Source of the DNA: Varroa destructor
Lineage: Eukaryota > Arthropoda > Arachnida > Mesostigmata > Varroidae
Direction: 5' to 3'
NCBI RefSeq assembly: GCF_002443255.2
Contig: NW_019211456.1
Location: forward strand, 37,083,042-37,147,041
DNA length: 64,000 bases
The position numbers were made by a program, and so were the translations under genes. The first letter of the stretch is position 1. Each line of letters begins with the position of its first letter. This document shows positions 36,000 through 47,149 of the stretch, piece after piece. The notes beneath the pieces are model-generated. The model worked only from the letters and a program-made list of their open reading frames with translations. It searched no databases and was not told the origin of the DNA.

Positions 36000-37780
36000 C
36001 TCCACAATTTTGCGTCCTTTTGTATTGGGCATCTTCCGCACATCGAGCACAGTAGTAGGTCTTTTTACCTTCGTCTACTATCCTATCTGAAGGTGATGGC
36101 CAATGTTGACATGTGACAGCTTTTCCCGTTGCAGCCGTGGGCGCTGACTAGCGTATGATGTTGCTTGTGACGGCTGTAACTTTAACTTGAGAGTCAACGC
36201 ACGTCGCTTTTATCATCTTGTCTAATTGAACGATAGCACACCGCGTGTCGAAGATTGATTAAGGCATACGATTTGGCGAGAACGTAACGCAATTCATAAA
36301 GTCGAACATGAGAAAACGCTAGACGACGTCACCAAATATGGCAGGAGTCAATAACTGTAGCAAAGTTTGCAATGGACCATTGTATTTTTCAAGCCGATTA
36401 CAAACACTATACAGTTAATAGGTACACAGCAGAATCGTACGCCTTTCGTACCTAAAATCGAATACGCATAACTCGTGTAATAGCCGTGTCCTTATTCCAT
36501 AAGGTAGTGGCCGTCAATCTCGACATCGGCGTGTGCATGTGTGCCTATTCTTATGAGTGATCCCTTGTTAATAACTGGTTTGGTCCCTCACATGGAGGTC
36601 AATAACGACGATCTACAATTTTACGCCTACTTCGTCGCTTTTTTCGTCTAATGCTACGAGTGCCGGCGGTACACAAAATTGACTATGTGCGCATGAACGG
36701 TACGAGCCAGGTGGGTACTGCAGTGGGTGTTGATATGGACGACTAAGGAAGCAAACTTCACGGGGTTCGGGCGATAGTTTCGTACAGTGGCTTAGACTGA
36801 GTTTGTAGGAGTCGTAGACATGGTATAATCATCTCAGCCATAGGAGAGTATAAACTAAAGGGGTCCTGTAGATTTGTTTACCCTTGATTAGCATTTTTGG
36901 AGAGTTGTTTCAAAGGATATTCGAGAGAATAGGCCTATCGCTCAGACTTCTCGCATTGTTATCTGCTGCTGCTGGCACTCTCACCGTTACTCTGTTTAGG
37001 CGTTACATAGCCGTCCAATGCAGGTCCCAGCTTCGTACGAGAGCAGAAGTAAGGTCTTATATAGGCAAAAAAGTGATCAAGAACAAAAAAAAAAAAGTAA
37101 AATATAAAAAAAGACGAAGCTGACGACAACGTATAAAACAATTATTAACGTAGTCTATTTTTGAGAAATAGGTGAACTTCATATTCTCGAAATGTTCAAA
37201 AACAAGCAAAATAGTTATTAATAAGGGCCTTTAGCAGAAGCCGTTGCTGTTAGGTAATGCTTTCTATCTTGTGACGAGCGTCACATTTGTTTCATAATAG
37301 CATCTCCTATTATATCACCTATTTAGTGAATTGTACTCTCTTATCATAAAGAAACGGGGCAAACAGGCAGCCTTCGAGTAAATGAAAACCTATTAGTTGC
37401 CACACAATAACGCACCGATCTATGTGTAGCTGAGGTACAAAAATAAGATTAAATAATAATAAGGAGAGTAACTATCATTATTGGCGCGCTGGTAAGTTTA
37501 TCTTACAGTAAATGATTGATTAATCACCATATATATATCACACACACAAACCACATGGCCAGAACAGCAGTCTTCTATGCGGAGCAGTTCAATAGGTCGT
37601 TACTTTTAGAGAAGTAACATGGAAACCCTACAAAGCTCCGAAACACCTACAGTTTATTTACATATCCATTAGTGGAATTACTGAATACTATCTATATAGC
37701 AAAAAATAACAGCGACCACAAATATTAGACGTCTGATCAGCCATCACCGAGCCTAAACCTTAGCGAATGGTCATCCAAGT
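36000..37780. other. No gene recognised
   Basis: Short frames only. A good GTAAGT donor at 37491 has no matching acceptor. Confidence 0.55.
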
Positions 37781-37868
37781 ATGTGTTTCCTACGCATTAT
37801 GTCTCTCTGCCAACCTACAAATAGCAATCATATAACGTAACAACGACGATATATGGTAGTAGCCGTCG

Positions 37869-38597
37869 CTAGGACTTAAGCGTTCTTGTTGTCGTGTGAC
37901 GCAGAAGAGCTTTGAATATTTCAATTTGTCTGTGAAAAGCGGTTTGGCAATGATGGTGGCGGTGATTGTTATGCCATGGCCCGAGGGCATAGTCGAGGCC
38001 TCTCCCGAGTGTGATGCTTGCTGCATCAGCGAGTTCAGATCGTTCCTTCGCTTCTTCGGCTAGAGCTGAGCTTCCCCAGAGAGAAGGACTCCCTGAGGGA
38101 CCTGAAAAGAGCGCTCCATCGTCATTGAGGCGGTCGGATAGTGGTGTGGTTCTGTTTGATGATATTTTTCATAATTAATGCACCTGTCACCATCCGTCAG
38201 AAACAGTAGTGGCGGCTGCTGAGCCTGTTAGGTGTCGATTCACCTTTTTTCCAACCTTTTCCGCTGTTGCTTTCAAGACGAGAGCTCACAGAAAACACTG
38301 CTGAATCATAATATCTACTTACACAGAGGATGGAAATTGTCGGCACAATGGCTTTGTTAAAAATCTACTAAAAAAGAAAATGGTCGTGCATACATACAGA
38401 CATTGTTAGATGATCTCTACTTGAACGCACAAAATTCTCACAAGCATTTAAAGATCATCAATCTATCACAGTTTTATCAAGTACTTGGAGTATTAACACC
38501 GTACGTATCGATGAAAACAGCTTTTCTGGTTTGACTTACCATAGAGGAGAGAAAGTTTATTTATATTTATCTGACAGCGCTTTGTCAATTTTCTCAT
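37869..38597 (-). CDS. Candidate two-exon small gene (minus strand)
   Basis: Exon 1 is 38597-38540: an ATG with A at -3 and an in-frame TAA upstream, 19 codons plus one base, then a TATG/GTAAGT donor. Exon 2 is 38101-37869, after the acceptor GCGCTCTTTTCAG, in the phase that exon 1 requires. It runs open for 77 codons to TAG. The 438-base intron is GT-AG. The roughly 96-residue product has a basic N-terminus (MRKLTKRCQ), an Ala/Glu-rich helical part (LAEEAKERSELADAA), a His cluster (HNNHRHHH) and a basic end. No family recognised. An overlapping frame (38026-37790, 78 codons) is an alternative. Confidence 0.32.
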
Positions 38598-39021
38598 ATT
38601 GACGGCACGTAGAAATTAAAATCGTTAGTGAACCCGTAAAACGTTGTCTTCTGATTGTATCAATTTATGTCTGTCGATATCTTTATTTTATCTAGCCAAT
38701 TTTCACTGATGATAAACAGCATTCATTCAATTCACTAATTAACTTATGCAGTACTAATTATCTCTTTTTTGTTCCCCATGATAAATCAAATAGTCCGCCA
38801 TATACCAGCTTGCTGTATCTGTAATGAGCCGTACAAGACATATGCTAGAATGTCGAGAGCGACATAGATGTTGGATGACAAATGCAAAAAGCTATACACA
38901 CTCGGATTCAGCTACTATGTCAGTGAGATGTTTTTGAGACATATCTTTGAGCAGATACCAACTGTGTTTACATAATTAGGCAAATAATAGAAAATTGTTG
39001 AATATCATTCAAGCGTCTTAC

Positions 39022-39310
39022 CAGTAATTTACCTAAGGTTTGTCCTGTTGACAATTTGTAGATTTCCATCGCTATCGTTATGGGTCCTAAGAGATATTTT
39101 ACTAATGACTTATCACTACCGGCTGATTTTTTACGGATCGGCATTGTAATCGGGACTGGCTGATCACAATCAACAAGATCGATTGATTCGGGTTCTTGGC
39201 AAAGCTCTTGTGGGACACCAAGGCAAACCAAGTCCTTGCTAGCGAAAGAGTGTACAAGATCCCTCGAGGTGGTAACCAGAAGAGAAGGGTCCCGGTAGGA
39301 GGAATCAAAT
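39022..39310 (-). CDS. Candidate internal exon, 96 codons
   Basis: It lies between a pyrimidine-rich acceptor (ctccgctatcctttacctag) and an ACTG/GTAAGA donor. One phase is open throughout. The peptide is mixed, acidic in the middle (QEPESIDLVDCDQ), then basic, ending in a helical segment (VKYLLGPITIAMEIYKL). It needs two bases from an upstream exon and ends in phase 0. The open frame at 39911-39483 could supply coding upstream only through a weak GTACTC donor. Not recognised. Confidence 0.25.
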
Positions 39311-39482
39311 CTAGGTAAAGGATAGCGGAGAAAGCGGTACAACCGACTATGAGGGGTTGCTCAACGGGGATTGATTTCGAGACAAGCGCGGCGGAAGACG
39401 CTGTTGAGAAAGCGCATAAAGCTCATGAGCGACAGAAGGGCAATGTCTAAAGAAACCTGGATTGTCTTCTACGGTCCAGATC

Positions 39483-39911
39483 TCATTTATTGTCAAACAG
39501 GCAGTACAATACTGTTGTAGCAGAGCTGGATGCGTTAGTCATAACCGAGTACCGCACCGTTCTATTCACTTTGGTCGTCCAGTTGGTGAAGCTCGTTCCG
39601 AAGAGAATCGAAGCTGCCCGGATCGCTATATGAAGCGGGACAAGAACGTGGGCTGGTGCGAGTACTTTCGTGCAGAAGGTGACCGGTAGAGTGAAGGACA
39701 CAAAAGCAAAATTAACCTTTCGAGTTTTACGCTCGTTGGTGACAAAGTTTGTAAGGTCCAAGACAATTGCGCTTACGATATAGCTAGGAACGGTAAATAT
39801 TCGATAATCAACGGCTCCTAGAGGACTTACGAAGAGATGACAACAGTAAATAAAAGGTGTACAAGGCACGTGGATAGCGATATCAGCTAACTTCTCAACG
39901 TGATTTCCCAC
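39483..39911 (-). CDS. Open frame, 142 codons, hydrophobic
   Basis: The minus-strand frame has several moderately hydrophobic segments, as a membrane protein might, and ends in TGA. No motif of any receptor or transporter family is recognisable. Plus-strand frames over the same bases are also open, which suggests simply low stop density. Confidence 0.15.
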   Translation of the reverse strand: MGNHVEKLADIAIHVPCTPFIYCCHLFVSPLGAVDYRIFTVPSYIVSAIVLDLTNFVTNERKTRKVNFAFVSFTLPVTFCTKVLAPAHVLVPLHIAIRAASILFGTSFTNWTTKVNRTVRYSVMTNASSSATTVLYCLFDNK

Positions 39912-40199
39912 TGATTGGCCTTATTGAATGGACCTGTCTCACCATAACACACGTCGAGCAAGCAAATATCATGGTTATCACGAAGAACTTCTTCGCAGTA
40001 CTGTTATTCCGCTCAAGCAAATACATCTTTAGTGAATCCATGGCTTTTGTTTATTTGTGTATGTTACAGGAGCCATACGTGCCCAGATCCACATATATAC
40101 ATACAGCAAACGAAATCGCAACATACAACGACGTCTACAAACAAACCAACACAATCTCATAGTCTACGTACATCATTTTCAGATATAAACGCACCGGCA

Positions 40200-41100
40200 G
40201 CTCAGACTACGCACTGTTAACATCGCTACCTCATCTTGTCATACCAAGTGAAACAATCGGTCCATTGTTATTTGTATAGTTCAGTAGCTCGCAACGCGTT
40301 GAAGGCTCTAAGGTTAACTAAACAATATATTGAATACGGACACTAACTGGCCACTAAGTGGCCGACGTAAGAGCAGAAACGGGAGTCACAGTTTTCCAAT
40401 CGATACTGAAGTTTTGCGGGTTAGCTAATTGTTAGGCAAGGGCGATGTTTACGTATCGTGATAACGGACCCACAGGCTCAGTTAACCCGCTATAAGGTAA
40501 GAGCCATGGAGGCTAAGCGGTTTTGCCACCAAGACTGATGGTTTGCGACCGAAATGCCTTAACCTACTCGTAGAAGAGGCACGGTAAGCAGTTGTATAGT
40601 TTGGTAGCGTAAACAGACTCAGTGGTCAGGCCAGGTACAGCCTACAGTTAAAGGCAACGGTGCTTATCAAGGGATAAACGGCAAGCCACGGAACGCAGTC
40701 ACACGTCATAGTCCCGCGTTTTCATGATGCGCATTACTATGCGCTTTATCAAACTTAATAACGGTTGCTAGATATTGCATTTATTAATTCTACTGGCCTC
40801 AAGTTTAGGCATAGAGAACATTACATTTCTATTTAGCTTTACAGCAAACGGGAATAGAAGTGGAATGGCTAAGAAATACAGGACAAAAGCGTGTACAGAG
40901 GCGCGAAGTGGCACAGTACAATCAATCGGCGGCCCACGGCAACGGTATAACGCTGAATAATCTTGGCTGCTTTTGCATTTATTGCACCTTTAGTTTGCCG
41001 TAACCTCCGCATAAACATGATTACCAGTGATCCATCTACACATGATAGCAGTTAAATATGTCTTAAACAATCTAGTACTTCAATGCAGATATATTTTATC
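40200..41100. other. No gene recognised
   Basis: A strong GTAAGA donor at 40495 follows a 17-20 codon open stretch without a good acceptor. Nothing else. Confidence 0.5.
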
Positions 41101-41118
41101 ATAATATTCAGGTCTTAA

Positions 41119-41334
41119 ATGTGTGTGAACTACATTTCTCCAGAACTTTTTTTACACCTTGCTGAAACAATAAAGCGCGTTATCAGCGCCTTCCCTGTAG
41201 CGGGAACACACGGTACATCTGTCATTCATTGCTATTACCGATGTGGTTCGTATTTCATCACCACGATACTAAACACTTCTTTAAGTATAGCCTTTACTGC
41301 TAGGTTGCTTTGTGGTCCCATCGCATCACATTAA
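41119..41334 (+). CDS. Small ORF, 71 codons
   Basis: An ATG frame with an amphipathic start (FLHLAETIKRVISAF) and a hydrophobic end. It lies in moderately AT-rich sequence with no splice signals. Low support. Confidence 0.12.
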   Translation: MCVNYISPELFLHLAETIKRVISAFPVAGTHGTSVIHCYYRCGSYFITTILNTSLSIAFTARLLCGPIASH

Positions 41335-41799
41335 GCACTTTGCCCTGGTATCCCGGTACTCAACATGACTTCGGTGTCCAAATTGCCCCAAGCTATGCCG
41401 TAAATGGATGATTGGATGAATGCCCGTGATAATGGCATCGACGGAGGCGCCCGCAAACACAAAAGCCAAAACAACGCGCCACGTCAGTTTTAGCTGACGT
41501 CCATCAGCTTTGACAGCCAGTGACTTATAAATGGAGAAAAAGTGCACCCTGCTGTAGTTATGGACATTGCATTCGCTAGCGATTCCCGTACACTCTTGCA
41601 CGCACCTTCAAACAGGAACATACCGAAAAGGCCCGCGGCACTCACAGTCTCCTATGCCCTGGGGTGGAGTCGTCCGCCCACCCGCACCCAAACCCCTTCT
41701 TCCTGCCAAACGCCCGCCACCCGCCTTTACTGCGAGCCACTCCATTTTCTGGCTGTAGCGATGGTTGCAATGGAGGTAGCCACGCAATAAGCAGCGTAT

Positions 41800-42124
41800 C
41801 TACAGGGGCTGACGATCACGACAGGATAATTGCAAAAGCATAGTACCAGTGGAAGAGAGTGAGTTTCTAGGCTTGGCCTAGCTCGGCCCCCGAGGTGGGT
41901 GGGCGTCCCGCATGATGTTAAGCTGATACGGTGCTACGGTACAGGTTTTGTTGTAATTGAAGGAGGAATGGACGTTTGGACGACCAAACGTTGGATCTTG
42001 ATATAGAAAAAGAAGACCCGGACCAAATGAGATCTTTTGCCTCGAAGATCTCGTCTTACCTTTTACTCTGTTGAATATCTACTTTCACCCGATCGCACTG
42101 GGATTTTCCGATTCTCTTGAGTAG
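41800..42124 (-). CDS. Candidate two-exon fragment (minus strand)
   Basis: Exon 42124-42060 has an acceptor (ctgttattattcag) and an AAAAG/GTAAGA donor. It is open in one phase for 21 codons, basic (LLKRIGKSQCDRVKV). The next exon, 41866-41800, completes the split codon and ends in TAG after 21 codons. Its acceptor is poor in pyrimidines, which is the weak point. Upstream coding would have to join in phase 0, possibly from the frame at 42655-42397. Confidence 0.22.
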
Positions 42125-42181
42125 CTGAATAATAACAGCCGCTGGTGGTCATGATGGTGATCGTGTTCCTTCCGTTGCCAG

Positions 42182-42405
42182 GACCTACTAGTCGTCATGC
42201 TATTACAGCTTCAGTAGCAGAATCAACAACAATATTAACTGTAAAACGGGTCCGTTGCCAGCGACAGAGCAATTCACAGACCGACCGACGCTACCGCCTG
42301 TTTGGAGTTAAGTGGCCCCCCTCTCCGCAGCCGCCGCCGCCGCTTCCGCCCTCGTTATGGCCTGGATTGTTGTGGCACCGCCTCCGGCCATCACAATTAT
42401 ACTGA
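42182..42405 (+). CDS. Candidate terminal exon, proline-rich end
   Basis: A good acceptor (gtgttccttccgttgccag) opens a 74-codon frame to TGA. The first half is Ser/Thr/Gln/Arg-rich. The second holds a Pro run (PPSPQPPPPLPPS) encoded by a CCG repeat, of the type bound by SH3 or WW domains if real. Two other plus frames are open over the GC-rich part, so the Pro run alone is weak evidence. Confidence 0.2.
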
Positions 42406-42655
42406 CTTTCGGCACTCCACACATCGCAACGCCACTCCAGCGTTGCCACCAGCAGTTACTACATCTACTATTATATTACTACGGTTGCTTCTATGACAGA
42501 AGTAACCGAAATCACCGCCGCCCCTGCCGTCTTTGTCGGTGCTAGCCCTGTAGCAAAACCTTTGCTGTTGGGTCTTGCTAGGGATAATCCTAGCAGCGTC
42601 TTCTACACTAACTATACCCCGGATCGGTGACACGGCCGCCTCCACAATAGGCTGC
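42397..42655 (-). CDS. Small ORF, 86 codons (minus strand)
   Basis: The ATG with G at -3 and an in-frame TGA upstream starts an 86-residue frame to TAA. It is Gly-rich in the middle (DKDGRGGGDFGY), with a Cys pair near the end (RCVEC). Codon pattern is mildly RNY-like. Its 3' end overlaps the end of the plus-strand candidate at 42182-42405 by nine bases. Confidence 0.17.
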
Positions 42656-43859
42656 ATCGCTCACAGTCATTACAACCATAGCCGATGCGGCTAAAGCCAG
42701 CGACGCTGCCACTGACGCCGGTAGGGTCAGGTCAGGTCAGAAAGTGCATAATGGCTGATGGCAAGCAATCCTAAGCCTGCTACTGCCTGCCGAGCCCGGG
42801 CCGACCCGGCACAGACTGGCCCGCTATGCTCACTTGAATCTCTACTCGGTGACTGGCTGGGGACATCGCTACGGTATGAGACGGATGGAGTGCATTGTGG
42901 CACCAAATGAAGTGGGCTGGACGTGGATGAATGCGTGGTTTGGTTTTGCCCTCGTTCAGTGTCTCCGTGTGTATGTGCATGCATGTTGATGGTATCTATC
43001 GTCCGCACGGTTTGCTGGTGAGGCGACAGTAGCCGCGGCCGCCTCAGCGAGTTCGTCAGCTAGGGCTAATGCGATAGATAACAACGCAATACTGGGCTGC
43101 AGACTTGAATAGCAGCAACGATGAAACTGTTACACATGACTGCGTTACATAACACAGCTCACACTACATAACAACGAGTGACCCGTATCACCGTGAAGCG
43201 AGCAGAAGGGAATTCACCGAATGGCCGGTTCGGCTGGCAAAAGCGAACGCTCACTGACTATATCGACTGGGGCAATACGAGAACTCTATGGAAACGGGAC
43301 GTCGCTGCTGGCATAGCCGTCCTCCCCGCCTCCATACACAGCGATTTGCCATAATGTAACAGAACCCGCTCCGCCGCTGATAATCGTTTACTAACTTATG
43401 AGAGAACAATGGCTTGTTCTGTGTATGTATTTCTGACGCCACGACGTGAAGAACTCGCGGCAGGAAGATCGCTCGTACTCACTGCTGTATAAGGAAGTCA
43501 TCGTAGAACGATGTAGCACAGTAGCATTGTATGTGTAATTTTCTAACAAGCCGAGTAAAAAGTAAAAGCAGTAACTTTATTGAAAGCGAGCTCGTTGGAG
43601 GCAATATAAAGCACCTATCCTTGCTGTAACTCTGTGCGCATAAAAAGAAGGAGTTCCGCGCGGATTCATGCAGAATACTTAGAACGCTATTAGTACTTTG
43701 GAGAAAATTGCAGTTACTATTATCTCTTGGGCAGATGTATAAGTTGTTCATAATAGATTGGTGATCTACATACGTCAATACGCTTCATTCAAGAAAAATA
43801 AGTTATTCAACGAAATAATAATAATAATGATATTGAAACTGAGTTTAGAGAATAATATT

Positions 43860-43928
43860 CAATTTTCTTCTATGAGTCAATCCGACAAGCTATAAATATT
43901 ATGTTTATATGTGACTCATATAAAATTG
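43860..43928. promoter_or_regulatory. Inverted repeat with two AP-1-like sites
   Basis: Arms at 43860-43879 and 43912-43928 pair over TATGAGTCA/TGACTCATA and again over CAATTTT/AAAATTG, with a few unpaired bases. Each arm holds a consensus AP-1 (TRE) heptamer: TGAGTCA at 43873 and TGACTCA at 43912. The sequence shows the sites. Function is inference only. Confidence 0.4.
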
Positions 43929-44042
43929 AGGTGAAACATCTCAGTCGCGTATACCGTTAGAGATCATTATATTTAAATGTGTGTCCACATAACTACAGAT
44001 CCGTAGACACTTGCCACTTGCCTGTTATTTTCCGTCACAATT

Positions 44043-44046
<4 letters not shown>

Positions 44047-44074
<28 letters not shown>

Positions 44075-44081
44075 TGTGTGT
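44047..44081. repeat. (AG)n then (TG)n
   Basis: Fourteen AG units followed directly by about three TG units. Confidence 0.97.
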
Positions 44082-44661
44082 CGATGGGCTTGGACAAGAT
44101 TGTTCCGTAAAATCAAGTCTGGTAAAAAAGGCAGCCCATTTTTCTATGAATGAATATTGTTGGTGTTTCACGACAGACATCTAATCGATAATCTAGGCTT
44201 TTTTTTACTGTTTCAATATCGTACAACGTAATATTATTACCTCCAGTTAGCCGACCTCGTGTATAATCCTTCAATATGAACATTCAATATTGTAGTCTCA
44301 TGACCGGCAAGCGATTGGTTCCGACAGACAAATCCGTTCGGCCGGACACGATTTCTAACAGCTGCTTAAAACTTCCAATCAACTGTAACTTCATGAGCTT
44401 ATAATGAATCTAGGTATCTATACATGCATAGTCTATGTATTTATTCTGGATACAATATATAGCCAACAAGTTAACATTGATACTAAGTTACAATGACCGC
44501 ATGAGATTATTGATGCTAACGAGCGTGCAATCATCGTTCTATTTGACGATATAACGTATTCTATAATAATACATGCTTTATTCGCGTATTTATGATCATC
44601 ATCTCTTTTTAATGTGTTCCGTCTATTCATCGATCCACGCCTTCTCCTCAATCGTTTATTA

Positions 44662-44680
44662 AATCAATCAATCAATCAAT
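44662..44680. repeat. (AATC)n run
   Basis: Nearly five units. Similar to the run at 29316-29333. Confidence 0.9.
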
Positions 44681-44835
44681 AGACATTTGCCTGGTAGCTC
44701 ACCCTGACTCAGAAACGGAAATAGACATCATTTCCCCATTAGCGACAAACGAAGTGACGTCGGCCTGTAGGACAAGACCAAGCGCGTCACGATCGCAAAG
44801 TGTTTGCTCTATTTTCCTATCCTACCATTTGCCAG

Positions 44836-45990
44836 GATAACGTTCTCGATGCACCACCATCAGACAGCAGCGTTACACTGTTTCCTCGGCGGACAAAAAT
44901 ACGCGCGGTGTCGCTCTATCCCGTAACGACGGTCACCAAGATCCTAAGGTTCGTTTCCATTACCACCCTCCAGTGTTTGGTCTGCTCTCGTCGGCTGAGT
45001 TCCTGTCGAGAGGCAGATAGCCACCACCGAGACCATTTGCTGTTTTGTGCGGATCACGGCAAATACCACCATTCGTTGGAAGCTTGTTGTTAGAGTAAGG
45101 TCCCACAGCAAGAGGACGAACCATTACGTCTTGTGGCCGTCAGACCGGTTACCTGAGGGAAGCGAAGTGAAAACGCAGAGAAGTGCCCTCCGCGTCATCT
45201 GTAGTAAGTTGTTGTAAAGTACCGTTGTTATCCTCCTTATTCAAGATAGCCTCACAGTTGTTAGCCCTGCCCCTTCTTCACAGGCGAACACAGAAATCGC
45301 AAATATCCGTTGTCAATACCGCCTGTTTGGAACATGGTCTTCGCGTAAGTAAACGCATTCAGCAAATACACATCTGCAGACAAAGAAACGATCTGCTTCG
45401 GTATATCGTTTGCAAGCCTTGTCCGTACAAAACGACTCATGAAACGTTAGGAAGCACGGCATATTGCGCTCGTCCCGTATTTCCATAAGTTATTCTCGTA
45501 TTTCCCGAAAACAAACACAATTATCGTAACTGCACCTCGAGTAGACGGTGTACACCCAGAAAGATCTCGAACAGCATCAAAAAGCACAGTATAGATAATA
45601 AGCATGCTGTTCTTGTTGCTGATGCTGATATATGATGGCAGTAGACGGGACCATGATGCGGCTCATTGCGGGACATTTACCTTGAAGCGTTCTTTTTTTT
45701 CCATTCCCGCTTCCACTGTAGGCATCGATCAATGCTGCTATCATATAGAAACTAGACCAAGAACACTTCTCTCATTCTTTCTCCCGCTCCTCCTCTCTCG
45801 TTTGAGCCTTTCTGGGTCTTATTCGTTGGTGCCCAGTTACGTTCACCGGATTCTGCTCAGCCCAACTTCAGGCCCCCGCTTGCTAGCACGCGATAGTTCC
45901 TCCACAAGTCCCGAAAGCATTCCCCCAAAATCCCACCTCAGAGAAGCGCAGAATCTTGCTTCCCTTACTTCTTCCCTGTTGTCCTTATGA
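44836..45990 (+). CDS. Candidate multi-exon gene end, unknown product
   Basis: Three strong acceptors occur in order: TCCTACCATTTGCCAG (44835), CCCCTTCTTCACAG (45283) and CCGCTTCCACTGTAG (45721). The 61-base exon 45284-45344 ends at a CGC/GTAAGT donor and leaves one base. The exon from 45722 needs one base and stays open for 90 codons to TGA at 45990. The first exon (from 44836) is open for 86 codons, but its best in-phase donor (CCC/GTAACG, 44929) is weak. The last exon holds a hydrophobic stretch (LLSFFLPLLLSRLSL), then a Ser/Pro-rich tail. No family recognised. The last two exons are the better-supported part. Confidence 0.28.
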
Positions 45991-46152
45991 TGATGGTAAC
46001 GGTGGTGGGGTAGAAAGCGTGTTGGCCGTTGTGATGGTGCTCCGTGGCCGTTGTTGGTGATGGCTAGATTTCAGAGCTGGCTAGCTAGCTGACTGGGCTC
46101 GAAGGTACTGTGGCGGGGAATAGTGACGAGTAGTACGTGCCGCATTAGCATC

Positions 46153-46545
46153 TCATATGCATTCCCTATTATATGCCGCCAACCCGACTTGCCCCAAGCT
46201 CCATTCCCTCCAAGTCCTGGAACATAGCCTCCTAGTGCTGAAACAGCCGGGGTTAGACCCAGTTGCCTGTGCTAGATCCTGCTGGTTCAACACCGCTTGG
46301 GGGTTTTCAGGAATGACTATCGTAAGGTGGCGGCGTTGGTGATGGTGTGCGGCGCAGCCTCCAGGTTCGCTTGTGCTGCTGCATGGCGCACTCCTCAAAG
46401 GGGCCTGTCTCGACTCTTTCTCTCTTTGACTCCCAGCCTCTTGTATATCCCCATTCTCCCTACCGACTCCTATACTCCTGCGGCTTCCGATGCGGCTGCT
46501 GCTGCTGCTGTTGCTAGAGCTAGCTAAGGCAAGCGGAGGATCCAT
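46153..46545 (-). CDS. ORF, 130 codons, Ser-rich (minus strand)
   Basis: A true ATG starts a 130-residue frame with a Ser run from the (GCT)n repeat, a basic middle and a His pair. A different minus frame over 46300-46450 is also open. A strong plus-strand acceptor (ctctctttgactcccag, about 46437) lies over the same bases. No domain is visible and the strand is uncertain. Confidence 0.17.
   Translation of the reverse strand: MDPPLALASSSNSSSSSRIGSRRSIGVGRENGDIQEAGSQREKESRQAPLRSAPCSSTSEPGGCAAHHHQRRHLTIVIPENPQAVLNQQDLAQATGSNPGCFSTRRLCSRTWREWSLGQVGLAAYNRECI
46495..46510. repeat. (GCT)n run
   Basis: Five GCT units. Confidence 0.92.
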
Positions 46546-46756
46546 CAGGCGGGAGGTAGAATAGTGCCGTCAATTTCATGTGCCCATGGGGCGGAGTAGC
46601 GTCAGCTAACGTGGGAAGTGGTAGGGCCGGCACGCGTGCGGTGTAGCGGGAATACGCGCGAATACGCCAAAGGGCCAAAAGAGGAAGAAAAGCTTGCGTT
46701 CAAGAGACTGTCAAGGGTGGGGGATACAACAGCAGCTCTGTTCAAGGGGCTGGGGC

Positions 46757-46945
46757 ATGCGACAGGAACTCTTTAACGACGAGGAAACAGTCCACGACGA
46801 TGACGACAACGACAATCACAATAACAGTCTACGTGTGTGCTTCTGTGAGAGCCAGTCACAAGAGCAGGCGACAGAAAAAACTTCAGCAACGTCTGCTTGC
46901 CAGCCGGCTGGCATCTATGTGATGCAGAATCGCCTTGCTAAATAA
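46757..46945 (+). CDS. Small ORF ending inside a hairpin
   Basis: An ATG frame of 62 codons, Asp/Asn-rich near the start (DDDDNDNHNN, from a GAC repeat). It then turns Ser/Thr/Gln-rich and ends at TAA 46943-46945. The last eight sense codons form the 5' arm of the 24-bp hairpin, and the stop spans the loop-stem border. The frame extends upstream without a stop to at least 46694. Not recognised. Confidence 0.17.
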   Translation: MRQELFNDEETVHDDDDNDNHNNSLRVCFCESQSQEQATEKTSATSACQPAGIYVMQNRLAK

Positions 46946-46968
46946 AGGCGATTCTGTATCACATAGAT
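46913..46968. repeat. 24-bp near-perfect hairpin
   Basis: Arms 46913-46936 and 46945-46968 pair at all 24 positions with one G-U wobble, around the 8-base loop GCTAAATA. The loop and 3' arm together contain AATAAA. As RNA this would be a very stable stem of microRNA-precursor size but without bulges. A short mobile or template-switch origin is as likely. Confidence 0.93.
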
Positions 46969-47149
46969 ACTGCTGCGGCTGCCGCTCTTAGTGAAGAAGA
47001 TTTGATCACCGAAATAATAGTTTGAATAGTTGTTGCAGAATGAATGAATGCGCTTATGACTTGTACTTAGAGAAGTAGATACAAAATCTTTTCTTTTGGC
47101 TACCTCAACGGAATTATTGACGAGTAGAAATCTGCTCAAATAAGCACTC

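Noticed and set aside
40425..40500. Short exon ending at ATAAG/GTAAGA
   Set aside because: The donor is good, but the only acceptor-like sequence is poor and the frame reads straight through the donor without a stop.
42295..45344. A shared 15-mer (taccgcctgtttgga) between two exon candidates
   Set aside because: One or two chance 15-base matches are expected in a window this size. Flanking sequence does not align.
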